Assembly (NCBI RefSeq): GCF_014641075.1
Contig: NZ_BMHP01000001.1
Span: 1,612,001-1,676,000 of the forward strand
From: Paenibacillus nasutitermitis
Lineage (GTDB): Bacteria; Bacillota; Bacilli; Paenibacillales; Paenibacillaceae
DNA length: 64,000 nt
Direction of reading: 5' to 3'
Shown: in pieces, positions 27,615 to 35,731 of the stretch
Layout of the letters: each line of letters opens with the position of its first letter
Position numbering within the stretch: position 1 is the stretch's first letter
Program-made: the position numbers and the translations under genes
Notes under the pieces: model-generated
Databases searched by the model: none
Told to the model about the DNA's origin: nothing
What the model saw: only the letters and a program-made list of their open reading frames with translations

Positions 27615-27657
27615 AAAGAACCATCGGCGGAGAGCTGTCCTCCCGATGGTTCTTTTT
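27615..27657 (+). terminator. rho-independent terminator
   Basis: AAAGAACCATCGG pairs with CCGATGGTTCTTT and ends in TTTTT. It closes the clpB operon. Confidence 0.85.
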
Positions 27658-27753
27658 GCATTTTTGACCGTACCTGTGACCGGCAGACCTGCTGGCCGGG
27701 GCTAAACCGGTTCATCTGCATTATCGGGTGGACTGGAAGTAAGGATACTATAG

Positions 27754-27771
27754 CTCTATACTAGAATAGAG
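27754..27771. promoter_or_regulatory. 18-bp palindrome upstream of an unknown gene
   Basis: CTCTATACTAGAATAGAG has perfect 6-base arms and a nearly symmetric centre. It lies about 40 bases upstream of the next start codon and overlaps TATACT, a possible -10, so it could be an operator. Confidence 0.45.
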
Positions 27772-27809
27772 TTGTAAACATTCACTTGATCGTTGAGGTG
27801 AGGTATCTA

Positions 27810-29057
27810 ATGTCCGGGCATGTTAGGAACGCAACTGCATTAATAGCGATGGAGAACAGGCGGGACATAATCAGCTTGTATACCCCGGGAGCCGAGGGTT
27901 CAAACGATTCGGCACACCGCTTCGCTGACGAAGTGGTGAGCTCTTTGCAGCAGGTCATTTATACACTTGACGGGCGCTGGTCGCCCAGTTCCAAAAAACC
28001 GCCTGCTGTAATAATTGAAGATCATACATTCTATCAGATGCCAAGTACTGACAGCGCAATCAGGCTTGCTTCAAAGTCTACTGCAGATCTCTTCGGCACC
28101 ACATCGGCCTCACTTGCGGCGGCAAAACTTATTGAACTGGCTGGCGATACCCGGAATTTGCCGGCTCTTCAGGAAAGGCTAGGCAAGCTGCATGCCAGAA
28201 CAGCCATCGCCTACGAACGGTTATTAGACCTCTTGCTGATACATCCGGCGACACTAAGAATCGAGTGGGCCGGGCCGCTCGGCGAACAGAATGCTGCCGA
28301 ATTGAATGTTCACCAGCTGCAGGCAGGTTTTTCTTATCTGAATGAGACCATCGAAAAAAAGGACATGATTCACTTTACAGGCAGCCTGATTACGATGAAT
28401 ACGGCGAAAAGAAGGTTCCGCATGGAATCGGAAGAAGGCGTCCTTTACAAAGGCGGATTATCTGACACGGTCAGGCAGCAATATCCCGAGGGTTCCAATA
28501 CACTTGCATTTCCAGTCCGGGCGGAGGCCAGTATTGAACGACGGACGATCTATAAACCGCGGCTGGACAGGGAGGCCATCACGGATACTCTTGTTGAACT
28601 GGATACGCATCCTGGTCTGGATATCCAGGAGACCTTGTTCGCATTGCGGGAGCTTTACAACCGGCTGGCTTCAACCACCGGTTCCGATAGTGATTATGCG
28701 TTCAATACTCTTATTTCAATGGACGATTACAGCGAGCTGGCAGCACTTGTTAATCAACTGTTGGACAGCAATCCATCCAAAGGCGCACGCCGCGCCCTTG
28801 ACCCGGCCGACCTTCCAGCTGTATATGAATTGCTGACAGCTGGAAGGCCGATCGGCAATCTGGCAGAGTTTGACACCCGGCTTGTTGCCGAAGATCAAGA
28901 TGGTTATGATTCCGGCTCAAGAACAGTTGGACGTGCGGAACGCGAAAAAGCGGCCGCGGCGCTGTTGAAGCTGACTACAGCAGCATATCCTTATATTCGC
29001 ATGTTGTTGAAGAGATTGTTAAGAATGATCGACGCGCTGGAAGCTGCGGACGGATAG
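27810..29057 (+). CDS. large protein of unknown function
   Basis: A 415-residue soluble protein; I do not recognise its family. It is rich in charged helices, with a beta-rich middle (L-R-I-E-W-A-G-P-L-G-E; F-R-M-E-S-E-E-G-V-L-Y-K-G-G) and a C-terminal basic helix (P-Y-I-R-M-L-L-K-R-L-L-R-M-I). No signal peptide, membrane helix or metal motif is visible. The ATG at 27810 is set by GAGGTGAGG seven bases upstream; a TTG at 27786 precedes that site. It is monocistronic, downstream of a palindromic promoter region. Confidence 0.6.
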   Translation: MSGHVRNATALIAMENRRDIISLYTPGAEGSNDSAHRFADEVVSSLQQVIYTLDGRWSPSSKKPPAVIIEDHTFYQMPSTDSAIRLASKSTADLFGTTSASLAAAKLIELAGDTRNLPALQERLGKLHARTAIAYERLLDLLLIHPATLRIEWAGPLGEQNAAELNVHQLQAGFSYLNETIEKKDMIHFTGSLITMNTAKRRFRMESEEGVLYKGGLSDTVRQQYPEGSNTLAFPVRAEASIERRTIYKPRLDREAITDTLVELDTHPGLDIQETLFALRELYNRLASTTGSDSDYAFNTLISMDDYSELAALVNQLLDSNPSKGARRALDPADLPAVYELLTAGRPIGNLAEFDTRLVAEDQDGYDSGSRTVGRAEREKAAAALLKLTTAAYPYIRMLLKRLLRMIDALEAADG

Positions 29058-29110
29058 TAGGAAAGGTGCGTGATATTAGCAATCCAGAAGAAAGCTGACC
29101 CAGCCAGGTA

Positions 29111-29119
29111 TGTTATACT
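29111..29119 (+). promoter_or_regulatory. extended -10 promoter
   Basis: TGTTATACT fits TGnTATAAT with one mismatch and lies 55 bases before the VOC gene start. No -35 at normal spacing is visible. Confidence 0.5.
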
Positions 29120-29173
29120 ATGGAGAGATTAATCAATTTGCTCATCACATAATTAATAGAAGAGGTGACGGTT

Positions 29174-29602
29174 ATGGCATTAACGGCAGACCAAATTTTT
29201 GTGAATTTACCGGTTAAAGATTTGAATAAAGCGGTTGAATTTTTCAGAGCGGTCGGGTTTGATTTCAATCCGCAGTTCACGGATGAGAATGCAACATGCA
29301 TGATAGTGAGTGACAAGATTTTCGTTATGCTGCTCGTTGAAAACTTCTATAAAACGTTTACTTCCAAAGAGATTGCCAATACGGCAACAACGAACGAGGT
29401 GATTATAGCCTTGTCCGCCGAGAGCCGCGAGGAAGTGGACGCCATTGTGAACAGGGCGCTGGAAGCGGGAGGAAAGCCGTACAATGAACCGGTTGATCAT
29501 GGTTTCATGTACAGCTGGAGCTTCCAGGATGTTGACGGTCACCTTTGGGAGTTTACGCATATGGATGCCAATGCCCTAAATCCGGAGCAAGGACAAGCGT
29601 AA
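29174..29602 (+). CDS. VOC-family protein (PhnB/YaeR-like)
   Basis: A 142-residue single-module vicinal oxygen chelate protein. It has F-V-N-L-P-V-K-D-L-N-K-A-V-E-F-F at the start, a central A-L-S-A-E-S-R-E-E-V-D strand-helix, and the C-terminal D-V-D-G-H-L-W-E-F-T-H-M-D motif with a probable metal-ligand Glu. Related Bacillales proteins are often listed as glyoxalase or bleomycin-resistance-like, but no substrate can be assigned. AGAGGTGA precedes the ATG at 29174. It has its own extended -10 and a terminator. Confidence 0.8.
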   Translation: MALTADQIFVNLPVKDLNKAVEFFRAVGFDFNPQFTDENATCMIVSDKIFVMLLVENFYKTFTSKEIANTATTNEVIIALSAESREEVDAIVNRALEAGGKPYNEPVDHGFMYSWSFQDVDGHLWEFTHMDANALNPEQGQA

Positions 29603-29631
29603 TAAGGATTGGCTGTTGAGCGGGAAATATC

Positions 29632-29665
29632 AAAAACCATCGCATCTTGATTGCGATGGTTTTTT
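29632..29665 (+). terminator. rho-independent terminator
   Basis: AAAAACCATCGCA pairs with TGCGATGGTTTTT and ends in a T run, after the VOC gene. Confidence 0.85.
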
Positions 29666-29730
29666 AGGTTGCTTGCTTGTGGTTTTGAGGGTGGAGTCTA
29701 TGAGAATAGCTGACATACCAGAGCGGAGCG

Positions 29731-30912
29731 TTACGTAACAGATGGCTTGCCAACACTCATCGATTCCGTCTCCACATCGTCATAGATCCGGATGTTGAGC
29801 ACCAGCCCAATTGAGATCATGTTGATCAGTAGAGAAGTACCTCCATAACTGATAAAAGGAAGTGTAATCCCGGTAATGGGCATGATCCCGATCAGCATGC
29901 CGATATTTTCAAAGATCTGAAACAGGAACATCGCGGATATCCCGGCAATGATGTATATGCCCCTTTTACTGGAAAGGCTAAGCGATATGATGGTCATCCT
30001 GTAGATCAGGAAGAAATACAGAATGAGCAGGATCGAACAGCCGAGAAATCCGAATTCCTCCCCGATGACCACAAAGATGGAATCCGAATACGTATAGGGC
30101 ACACGGCCGCTCTGGATCGAGCTTCCCTTCAGATATCCGTCACCCTTGAGGGAGCCGGACCCGATCGCAACGACGGCACGATCCATATGATAGGTGGCTT
30201 TATCCGAAGCCAGCTCAGGGAGAAGCACGGCATCGATACGGTCCAGCCAATATTCCTTTTTATAGGTGGCCATAAAGGATTTCACTTCATCATGGTATTT
30301 GACATAACTGTAGAGAGACACACCGGAAACGATTGCGATAACTACAAGACCGATCAGCGCATGCCGGTAGCGGATGTTCCCCATCCAGCAAACCACGATG
30401 TATATGACCAGATAACCGATCGAGTTGCCCAAATCCGGCTGCACCAGAACGAGCACAAAAGGAATAAAAGTAATGACACCCATCGGAATAACATCTTTCA
30501 TTAGGCTCAGCGAGTCGACTTCCCGTTTAGACAGAAAATAGGCAAGAAAGAGAATCAGCAGCAGCTTGCAGAGCTCCGCCGGTTGAAAGCTTAATCCGTA
30601 AACAGTGAACCAGCCTTGAGCATTATTTATCGTTTTGCCCTGAAAAAACAACAATACCAAGAGGCCCAAACCAATTAAATAGAGAAAAGGGGAGAGTTTC
30701 AGCAGAATTTTATAATTGAAGAACAGCATCGCAAAAACAACCGCAAAGCCGAGCGCATAAAAATAAATCATTTTGATATAGGAACCTTCAAAAGAGGGAT
30801 CCTTCCAGGTTGCGCTGTAAATACAAAAAATACTGATCGTCATGAAAATAAGCAGAAGGAATAATATCATTCCATCCATTCGGTTTAATATCTTCTTAAA
30901 CAAAAAAACCAT
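29731..30912 (-). CDS. rodA: RodA/FtsW-family SEDS glycosyltransferase
   Basis: A 393-residue membrane protein with ten hydrophobic segments of the SEDS family, which polymerises lipid II into peptidoglycan. Seen motifs: N-N-A-Q-G-W in the first large loop, F-Q-P-A-E-L-C-K, L-V-Q-P-D-L-G-N-S-I-G with the catalytic-type Asp, and the C-terminal G-I-T-L-P-F-I-S-Y-G-G-T-S-L. The long loop with A-I-G-S-G-S-L-K-G-D-G-Y-L-K-G fits RodA better than SpoVE. GGGAGG six bases upstream sets the ATG at 30912. It stands alone; no partner transpeptidase is in the window. Confidence 0.85.
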   Translation of the reverse strand: MVFLFKKILNRMDGMILFLLLIFMTISIFCIYSATWKDPSFEGSYIKMIYFYALGFAVVFAMLFFNYKILLKLSPFLYLIGLGLLVLLFFQGKTINNAQGWFTVYGLSFQPAELCKLLLILFLAYFLSKREVDSLSLMKDVIPMGVITFIPFVLVLVQPDLGNSIGYLVIYIVVCWMGNIRYRHALIGLVVIAIVSGVSLYSYVKYHDEVKSFMATYKKEYWLDRIDAVLLPELASDKATYHMDRAVVAIGSGSLKGDGYLKGSSIQSGRVPYTYSDSIFVVIGEEFGFLGCSILLILYFFLIYRMTIISLSLSSKRGIYIIAGISAMFLFQIFENIGMLIGIMPITGITLPFISYGGTSLLINMISIGLVLNIRIYDDVETESMSVGKPSVT

Positions 30913-31137
30913 TCGAAACCTCCCGGAAATCTGTAATGCCGTATGATTCAATTGACGATTCAGCAGCGTATAAAGTTACGGCTAGTTCTGTCCCGGTCAA
31001 ATGAGAAACTTCTATATGCAATCTTATCATAAATCGATGCCGATTATCGAATTTCATCGATATCAATATGCACGCGGCATCATGTTACTCCATTCCTATA
31101 AAGGGAATAGGTTTAACAGCGGTATTTCAACCAGGGA

Positions 31138-31392
31138 ATGATACAAATGACCGATGAAACGAACAGGCGGCCGGTTATCGCGTTAACCGGTGCAAGTGGC
31201 TATATTGGCCATCATTTGCTGAAACAGCTGCATCCTCATGCGGGAAGCAGCAGCTTATGCGCTTCAGGAGGAAGAGAAGAAGAACCGCTGCTTCTGTGGG
31301 TAATGCACGCGTTCAAGAAGTATCCTCGCAAGCTCATCCGGGAGGAAGGTAAGCGCTATGGGAAGCGAAGAAGTCAGACAACGGGCACTTAG
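31138..31392 (+). pseudogene. relic of a Rossmann-fold epimerase-like gene
   Basis: The frame starts with V-I-A-L-T-G-A-S-G-Y-I-G-H-H-L-L-K-Q-L, the N-terminal nucleotide motif of NAD-dependent epimerases. After about 35 residues the likeness stops and a basic, unrelated tail of about 45 residues runs to the stop. No continuation of the fold is visible in other frames downstream. I read it as a deletion remnant. A new small expressed protein is possible but lacks a convincing binding site. Confidence 0.4.
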
Positions 31393-31479
31393 AGCTTCTC
31401 GGCTAACAAATTTCCATGTGCAGAAAGGGCCTGAAAGGGCTCTTCTTTTTTTTGCTGGTTTTTTTTGGAGGAATGGGCT

Positions 31480-31507
31480 TTTACTGCAGGGCGTTTGGTT
31501 CTATAAT
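31480..31507 (+). promoter_or_regulatory. likely promoter of the hydroxyacid dehydrogenase gene
   Basis: TTTACT and TATAAT are 16 bases apart, about 50 bases before the ATG at 31556. A T-rich tract at 31440-31470, after an imperfect hairpin, may end upstream transcription. Confidence 0.5.
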
Positions 31508-31555
31508 TAGGAACAGCCCCGTAGTAGCAGGGCAGATCCTGAGAGGAGAAACATC

Positions 31556-32524
31556 ATGAAACCTGGAATCTTCATAGATCGGCGTATTCCCGCCGAGGTT
31601 GAGGCCTACTTAGCCGAACATTGTGTGATCGACAAATGGGAACATACGGATCCAATCCCCCGGGAGACATTGTTGTCGAGGATCGGAGAGGCGGAAGGGC
31701 TGCTTACGTCAGGAACGAAAATAAATAACGAACTGCTCGAGCATGCGCCTGGGCTGAAAGTCGTCAGCAGTATCAGTGTGGGCTACAACCATTTCGATAT
31801 CCCGGCAATGAAGCAGCGCGGGGTAATCGGCACGAACACGCCCGATGTCCTCAATGATACCGTTGCCGATCTTGTATTCGCCTTGATTCTGGGTTCGGCC
31901 AGACGGGTAGCGGAGCTGGACCATTATGTGAAAGAAGGACTGTGGAAGCCGGAGAATGGCGAGAAGTGGTTCGGGACGGACGTGCACCATGCTACATTGG
32001 GCATCATCGGGATGGGCAGGATCGGCGAGACGATCGCCCGCAGGGCCAAATATGGCTTCGACATGGATGTCATTTACCACAACCGCAGCCGTAAACCGGA
32101 AGCGGAAGAACAGCTTGGGGTCAGATACGAATCAATGGACAAGCTGCTCTCCGAGTCGGATTTCATTGTTCTTATGGCACCGCTTACCCCTCAGACGGAA
32201 GGTCTGATCGGTCGCAGCGAATTTAATCTGATGAAGAAGACGGCGATCTTCATTAACGCATCGCGTGGGCAGACGGTTGATGAACAGGCGCTGATCGAAG
32301 CGCTTAAAGAGGGTGTTATAAGCGGAGCCGGACTTGATGTGTATCAGAAGGAGCCAGTCGACGTCTCGAACCCGCTGCTGCAAATGCCGAATGTGCTGAC
32401 ACTCCCGCATATTGGATCGGCAACCGCCAAGACAAGATTCGAAATGGCGATGCTGGCGGCCCGGAATCTGGTGGCTGCCCTGCAAGGCGGGACGCCTCCC
32501 CAACTATTGAACGAATTCAAGTAA
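31556..32524 (+). CDS. D-2-hydroxyacid dehydrogenase (glyoxylate/hydroxypyruvate reductase-like)
   Basis: A 322-residue NAD(P)H-dependent dehydrogenase. The nucleotide motif is G-I-I-G-M-G-R-I-G near residue 150, the catalytic Arg is in N-A-S-R-G-Q, the Glu in Y-Q-K-E-P, and the His in L-P-H-I-G-S-A-T. The N-terminal substrate region [10 protein letters not shown] resembles GyaR/GhrB-type glyoxylate or 2-ketogluconate reductases. GAGAGGAGA precedes the ATG. Its stop overlaps the next start (TAATG), so the small wHTH protein is cotranslated. Confidence 0.88.
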   Translation: MKPGIFIDRRIPAEVEAYLAEHCVIDKWEHTDPIPRETLLSRIGEAEGLLTSGTKINNELLEHAPGLKVVSSISVGYNHFDIPAMKQRGVIGTNTPDVLNDTVADLVFALILGSARRVAELDHYVKEGLWKPENGEKWFGTDVHHATLGIIGMGRIGETIARRAKYGFDMDVIYHNRSRKPEAEEQLGVRYESMDKLLSESDFIVLMAPLTPQTEGLIGRSEFNLMKKTAIFINASRGQTVDEQALIEALKEGVISGAGLDVYQKEPVDVSNPLLQMPNVLTLPHIGSATAKTRFEMAMLAARNLVAALQGGTPPQLLNEFK

Positions 32525-32739
32525 TGCCGGATGGACTCAGTTGGATTGAAGCAGAGACTTTGCGGTTTGCGCGTGGCATCATTGGACCTTTTCGCTCCGA
32601 TGAACTTGCCATGCATCTGAATCGATCCATTAGACAGGCGAGACGTATTTTAGACAAGCTTGTGGAAATGAGTGTTTTAATTGTTCACAATGGACAGCAG
32701 CGATATCGCACTTATCAAGTGGTCAATCATGACCGTTAG
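32524..32739 (+). CDS. small winged-helix-like protein
   Basis: A 71-residue protein whose ATG overlaps the stop of the preceding dehydrogenase gene. Residues about 10-60 look like a winged helix (F-R-S-D-E-L-A-M-H-L-N-R-S-I-R-Q-A-R-R-I-L-D-K-L-V-E with a following Y-R-T-Y-Q-V-V strand). It may bind DNA or be a single-domain adaptor; the function is unknown. Its last five codons and stop lie inside the first unit of the palindromic array, so the present C-terminus may be a product of repeat insertion. Confidence 0.5.
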   Translation: MPDGLSWIEAETLRFARGIIGPFRSDELAMHLNRSIRQARRILDKLVEMSVLIVHNGQQRYRTYQVVNHDR

Positions 32740-32894
32740 AGCAAAAATAGAGTAAATTCACTTTATTTATGGACACGAATGACCATTAGAAGAAAACTTC
32801 ACGCTTTTCCCTGATCATTCCCTCGCTTATGGGCATTAATGTCCGTAATAAAGCCAGAGTTTCGATTAATCGATGCTAACGGTCGCTAATGTCC
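32721..32894. repeat. array of four spaced 14-bp dyads
   Basis: Imperfect palindromes GGTCAATCATGACC (32721), GGACACGAATGACC (32771), GGGCATTAATGTCC (32831) and GGTCGCTAATGTCC (32881) share GG-x-C-x6-G-(A/T)-C-C. Their starts are 50, 60 and 50 bases apart, near whole helical turns. TTA/TAA-type flanks extend some units. This may be a dispersed repeat family or a set of protein sites. It fills the first part of the 650-base gap before 33393. Confidence 0.6.
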
Positions 32895-33010
32895 GAATGA
32901 TTAGATATAACTAATACAATGAAAACGGAACTGAACCCCAGGATTCAAAAAAACCGCTCTAATGATAGATTTAACCATAAAAAAAACTACTTCAGATGAA
33001 ATGGTTTGAA

Positions 33011-33206
33011 TTTATTGTTTTGGTGGAGTCAAGGGGATGTCCTGATCTTGATTATGCTGACGGAAGGAACCTGACTCGAAGAAGAAAGAGGCAGATTCCG
33101 ACGCCGTACTCCTCCATTCGATGATTTTACTTCGAAGTATTTTTTCTATTCCGTCCGCGCGGTCGAATCCGGGTTCGACCCCTTAGGAGCTCCACAAAAC
33201 AATAAA
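33011..33206. mobile_element. candidate MITE of about 196 bp
   Basis: TTTATTGTTTTGGTGGAG at the left end matches the inverse of CTCCACAAAACAATAAA at the right end except for one inserted G. AAGGGG is also shared just inside both ends. The interior holds a hairpin, GGTCGAA/TTCGACC, and the palindrome ACTTCGAAGT, and has no coding frame. No target duplication is obvious. The structure suggests a non-autonomous transposable element. Confidence 0.45.
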
Positions 33207-33209
33207 AAA

Positions 33210-33225
33210 GGGGCTGACCCAAAAG
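33210..33225 (+). other. insertion-sequence-end-like motif
   Basis: GGGGCTGACCCAAAAG resembles the terminal repeats of IS1182-type elements as I remember them. No partner end or transposase gene is nearby, so it would be a scar. It directly abuts the MITE candidate. Confidence 0.3.
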
Positions 33226-33273
33226 CCAATTTGTGATTTTGAAGCCCTGCTTTCAGCTGAAAATCAATCAAAC

Positions 33274-33318
33274 AAAGGACCTTAATCTCCACCTTTAGGT
33301 GGGCTTTAAGGTCCTTTT
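33274..33318. terminator. bidirectional-looking terminator hairpin
   Basis: AAAGGACCTTAA pairs with TTAAGGTCCTTT, with an inner CCACCT/AGGTGG stem. It lies 75 bases past the end of the minus-strand ECF operon and probably ends it. The palindrome TTTCAGCTGAAA is at 33251-33262. Confidence 0.65.
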
Positions 33319-33392
33319 GCATTTAAAATGAGATGTTCCAATTTCATGCGAACACATTTGGAACGGCTCCTTCTTTGTTGCATCAGGATCGA

Positions 33393-34079
33393 TTAGTTTT
33401 TCAGCAGCCCGTATTTCTTCTTGAACCGCTCGAGAATTTGAATCCAGCTGATGCCGAGGATTCCCAGGAAAAACACATTTGCCAGTGCATGGGCAAGGTC
33501 GAAATAGAAGCTCTGGACATATGCGGTTAATACTAACGGCCAACTCATTGCATCCGGCAAGCTGATCAGATACCAGATGTTCATGATCCACCCGAAGAGG
33601 AAGCCCCAGACAAAGCCGAAAGCGCACATGCCAAGTCTAGACTTCATCACCCAGGTATGTCGCAGCCAGCCAGCGGTTGCTCCGATCATTCCCCAGCAGA
33701 ACATTTGCCAGGGCGTCCAAGGCCCTTGCCCGAGAAAGATATTCGAAGCCAGCGCGGCAATTGCTCCGATTAAGAACCCGGTCTCGCCTCCGAAAACGAC
33801 CGCAGCTATGATGATGACAAAGGAGGTAGGCTGTACGCTCGGGATAGGGGCGAACGCCACACGGCCCATCGACGCGATTGCAGCCAGTACGGCAATTAAG
33901 ATAAGTTCCCTGGCTTCCATCCGGCGTCTTTCGAAACGGAAGAAAAAAGGAACCATGGAGCCGACAATAAACAATACGCTGAGCAGCAGGTAATGATTAC
34001 TCCGGATTGCAGCTGTGACAGCCAAAGCGGCGATGAACACAATGATGCTGATCAGCAGCCCTATACGGTATCTGGCCAT
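33393..34079 (-). CDS. ECF transporter S component, probably for cobalamin
   Basis: A 228-residue membrane protein with six or seven hydrophobic segments. The stretch R-V-A-F-A-P-I-P-S-V-Q-P and G-Q-G-P-W-T-P-W-Q-M-F is characteristic of a group of ECF S components linked to B12 uptake (CbrT-like). As the substrate-binding subunit it would present cobalamin to the T and A subunits encoded just upstream. The ATG at 34079 has GGAG four bases upstream and overlaps the ATPase gene. It is the last gene of an operon that starts with a cobalamin riboswitch, the main support for the substrate. Confidence 0.75.
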   Translation of the reverse strand: MARYRIGLLISIIVFIAALAVTAAIRSNHYLLLSVLFIVGSMVPFFFRFERRRMEARELILIAVLAAIASMGRVAFAPIPSVQPTSFVIIIAAVVFGGETGFLIGAIAALASNIFLGQGPWTPWQMFCWGMIGATAGWLRHTWVMKSRLGMCAFGFVWGFLFGWIMNIWYLISLPDAMSWPLVLTAYVQSFYFDLAHALANVFFLGILGISWIQILERFKKKYGLLKN

Positions 34080-35731
34080 TGGCTCCACACATCTTCGCAG
34101 GTCAACGCATCCGGCAGCCAGCCACGGACCGTCCGGTTTATAGCAGTCGTATAGAACAGGTTATCGCTGAAGAAACTCGAGGGTCTGCCTTCCGACGTAA
34201 TGCTTCCATCAAAGAGCATCGCGCAGCGCGTGGCATGAAGGGCGGCGAATTCCACATCATGCGTAACCATTATTATGGAGGTTCCTGAATGGCGCAGCCC
34301 GTCCAGGAGCTGTGCAAACCGCTGTTTGTTCAAAGGGTCCAAGCCTTTGGTCGGCTCATCCAGACATAGGATATCCGGTTTCGGCAGCAGAATAAGCGCA
34401 AGAGCCACCCGCTGCTGCTCTCCGCCGCTCAGATCATGGGGATGACAGCCTAAAAGCTCGCTAATGCCCAGAAGATCCAGCAATCGGGGAATTTCTGCTT
34501 CAGGCTCCTTCCGTTTCTCAAGCCGCGCAGTAAGCTGCAGCTCTTTTTCTACCGTATCCTGGGTGAAATAAAGCAGCGGATTTTGCGCCAAATAGCCGAT
34601 TTTTACACTGCTCCGGAGCTTGATTTTCCCCCGCTGTGGAGCCAGCAGGCCCGAGATTACCTGCAGGAGAGTAGATTTGCCCGCTCCGTTGCCGCCGACA
34701 ATAGCCAGCCATTCATCCGCATACACATTCAGGGAGAGCTTCTTTAAAATTTCCGGAGTGTCCCTGTCATACTTGAAGGTAAGTTCCCGGCAGGCCAGTA
34801 TTACTTCTCCCTGCTCCTCCGCAGAGTGCGCCTGGCTTATACGGTCGCGACCCTCGGTTTGAGGCGGGGCAGGCAAGGTATATAGCCATTGTCTGCCTTC
34901 TCTCACTGTTAGGGGCACGCTTCCTCTGCCGGCAGCGGCTTCTGACGATGCGGCTCCGCCCGGTCCCCCCAAATAAAGACGGGTGACTGCAGGCAGATAA
35001 GCGCGATCCTGCAGGCTGTTGCCGGCACCGATCTTCCGGCTGAATTCCTGCGCGCTGCCTGCATATTTCATTTCCCCTCCGCTTAACATCACAATCTGGT
35101 CCGCAAGCGGGATGACATCCTCAAGGCGGTGTTCGCTCAGTATGATGGTCATGGACAGCTCCTGATTGAGACGGTACAGCATATCCAGAAATTCACGCGA
35201 AGCGACCGGGTCCAGTTGGGCGCATGGCTCATCCAGCAGCAGAAGCCTGGGACCCAGCAGCAGTACGGAAGCCAGGTTGACCAGTTGCTTCTGCCCGCCG
35301 GATAGCTCATGCACGGATTTGTACAGAAGCGGCTCAAGGCCAAAGAAATGGACCATCTCTGCAAGCCGTTTGCGCATAATAGAAAGGGGGTAACCCAAAT
35401 TCTCCATGCCAAAGGCCAGTTCATGCCACACAGTGTCCATCACAATCTGGTTCTCCGGATTCTGAAAAACAAATCCAATCTGCTCAGCGGCGGTTTTCGG
35501 GGCAAGCGACTCAATGGGGGTCCCCCGAAAACGAATGATACCCTTGCGCTCGCCCTCCGGCGCCAGTTCTTGCTTGAGCTGCCGCAGCAGCGTTGTTTTG
35601 CCGCAGCCTGAAGCGCCGCAAAGGACGAGAAACTCCCCTTCCATTACCGTAAGCGAAAGATTGGCAAGCGCGTCCTTATTGGCGTCCGGATAACGGAAAG
35701 ATAATGAATCGATACTCAGGATTTCCTCCAA
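34061..35731 (-). CDS. fused ECF ATPase (EcfA-EcfA')
   Basis: A 556-residue protein holding two ABC ATPase domains. Domain 1 has Walker A G-A-S-G-C-G-K-T-T and signature L-S-G-G-Q-K-Q; domain 2 has G-G-N-G-A-G-K-S-T and L-S-G-G-E-Q-Q. Both have Walker B sequences (L-L-L-L-D-E-P; I-L-C-L-D-E-P) and switch His residues. In most Firmicutes the two ATPases are separate genes, so a dedicated fused module fits a solitary rather than shared ECF system. The TTG start at 35731 overlaps the EcfT gene by 16 bases, with AGGAG upstream. Confidence 0.85.
   Translation of the reverse strand: MEEILSIDSLSFRYPDANKDALANLSLTVMEGEFLVLCGASGCGKTTLLRQLKQELAPEGERKGIIRFRGTPIESLAPKTAAEQIGFVFQNPENQIVMDTVWHELAFGMENLGYPLSIMRKRLAEMVHFFGLEPLLYKSVHELSGGQKQLVNLASVLLLGPRLLLLDEPCAQLDPVASREFLDMLYRLNQELSMTIILSEHRLEDVIPLADQIVMLSGGEMKYAGSAQEFSRKIGAGNSLQDRAYLPAVTRLYLGGPGGAASSEAAAGRGSVPLTVREGRQWLYTLPAPPQTEGRDRISQAHSAEEQGEVILACRELTFKYDRDTPEILKKLSLNVYADEWLAIVGGNGAGKSTLLQVISGLLAPQRGKIKLRSSVKIGYLAQNPLLYFTQDTVEKELQLTARLEKRKEPEAEIPRLLDLLGISELLGCHPHDLSGGEQQRVALALILLPKPDILCLDEPTKGLDPLNKQRFAQLLDGLRHSGTSIIMVTHDVEFAALHATRCAMLFDGSITSEGRPSSFFSDNLFYTTAINRTVRGWLPDALTCEDVWSQWPDTV

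Noticed and set aside
32740..32900. CRISPR-like regular repeats
   Set aside because: The repeats are 14-bp imperfect palindromes with 36-46 base spacers, far less conserved than CRISPR repeats, and no cas genes are nearby.
33160..33197. tRNA-like look: GGTCGAA/TTCGACC stem followed by GGAGCTCCACA
   Set aside because: The stem resembles a T arm only at first sight. There is no anticodon arm or D arm at the right spacing, and the sequence is part of the inverted repeat structure of the MITE-like unit.
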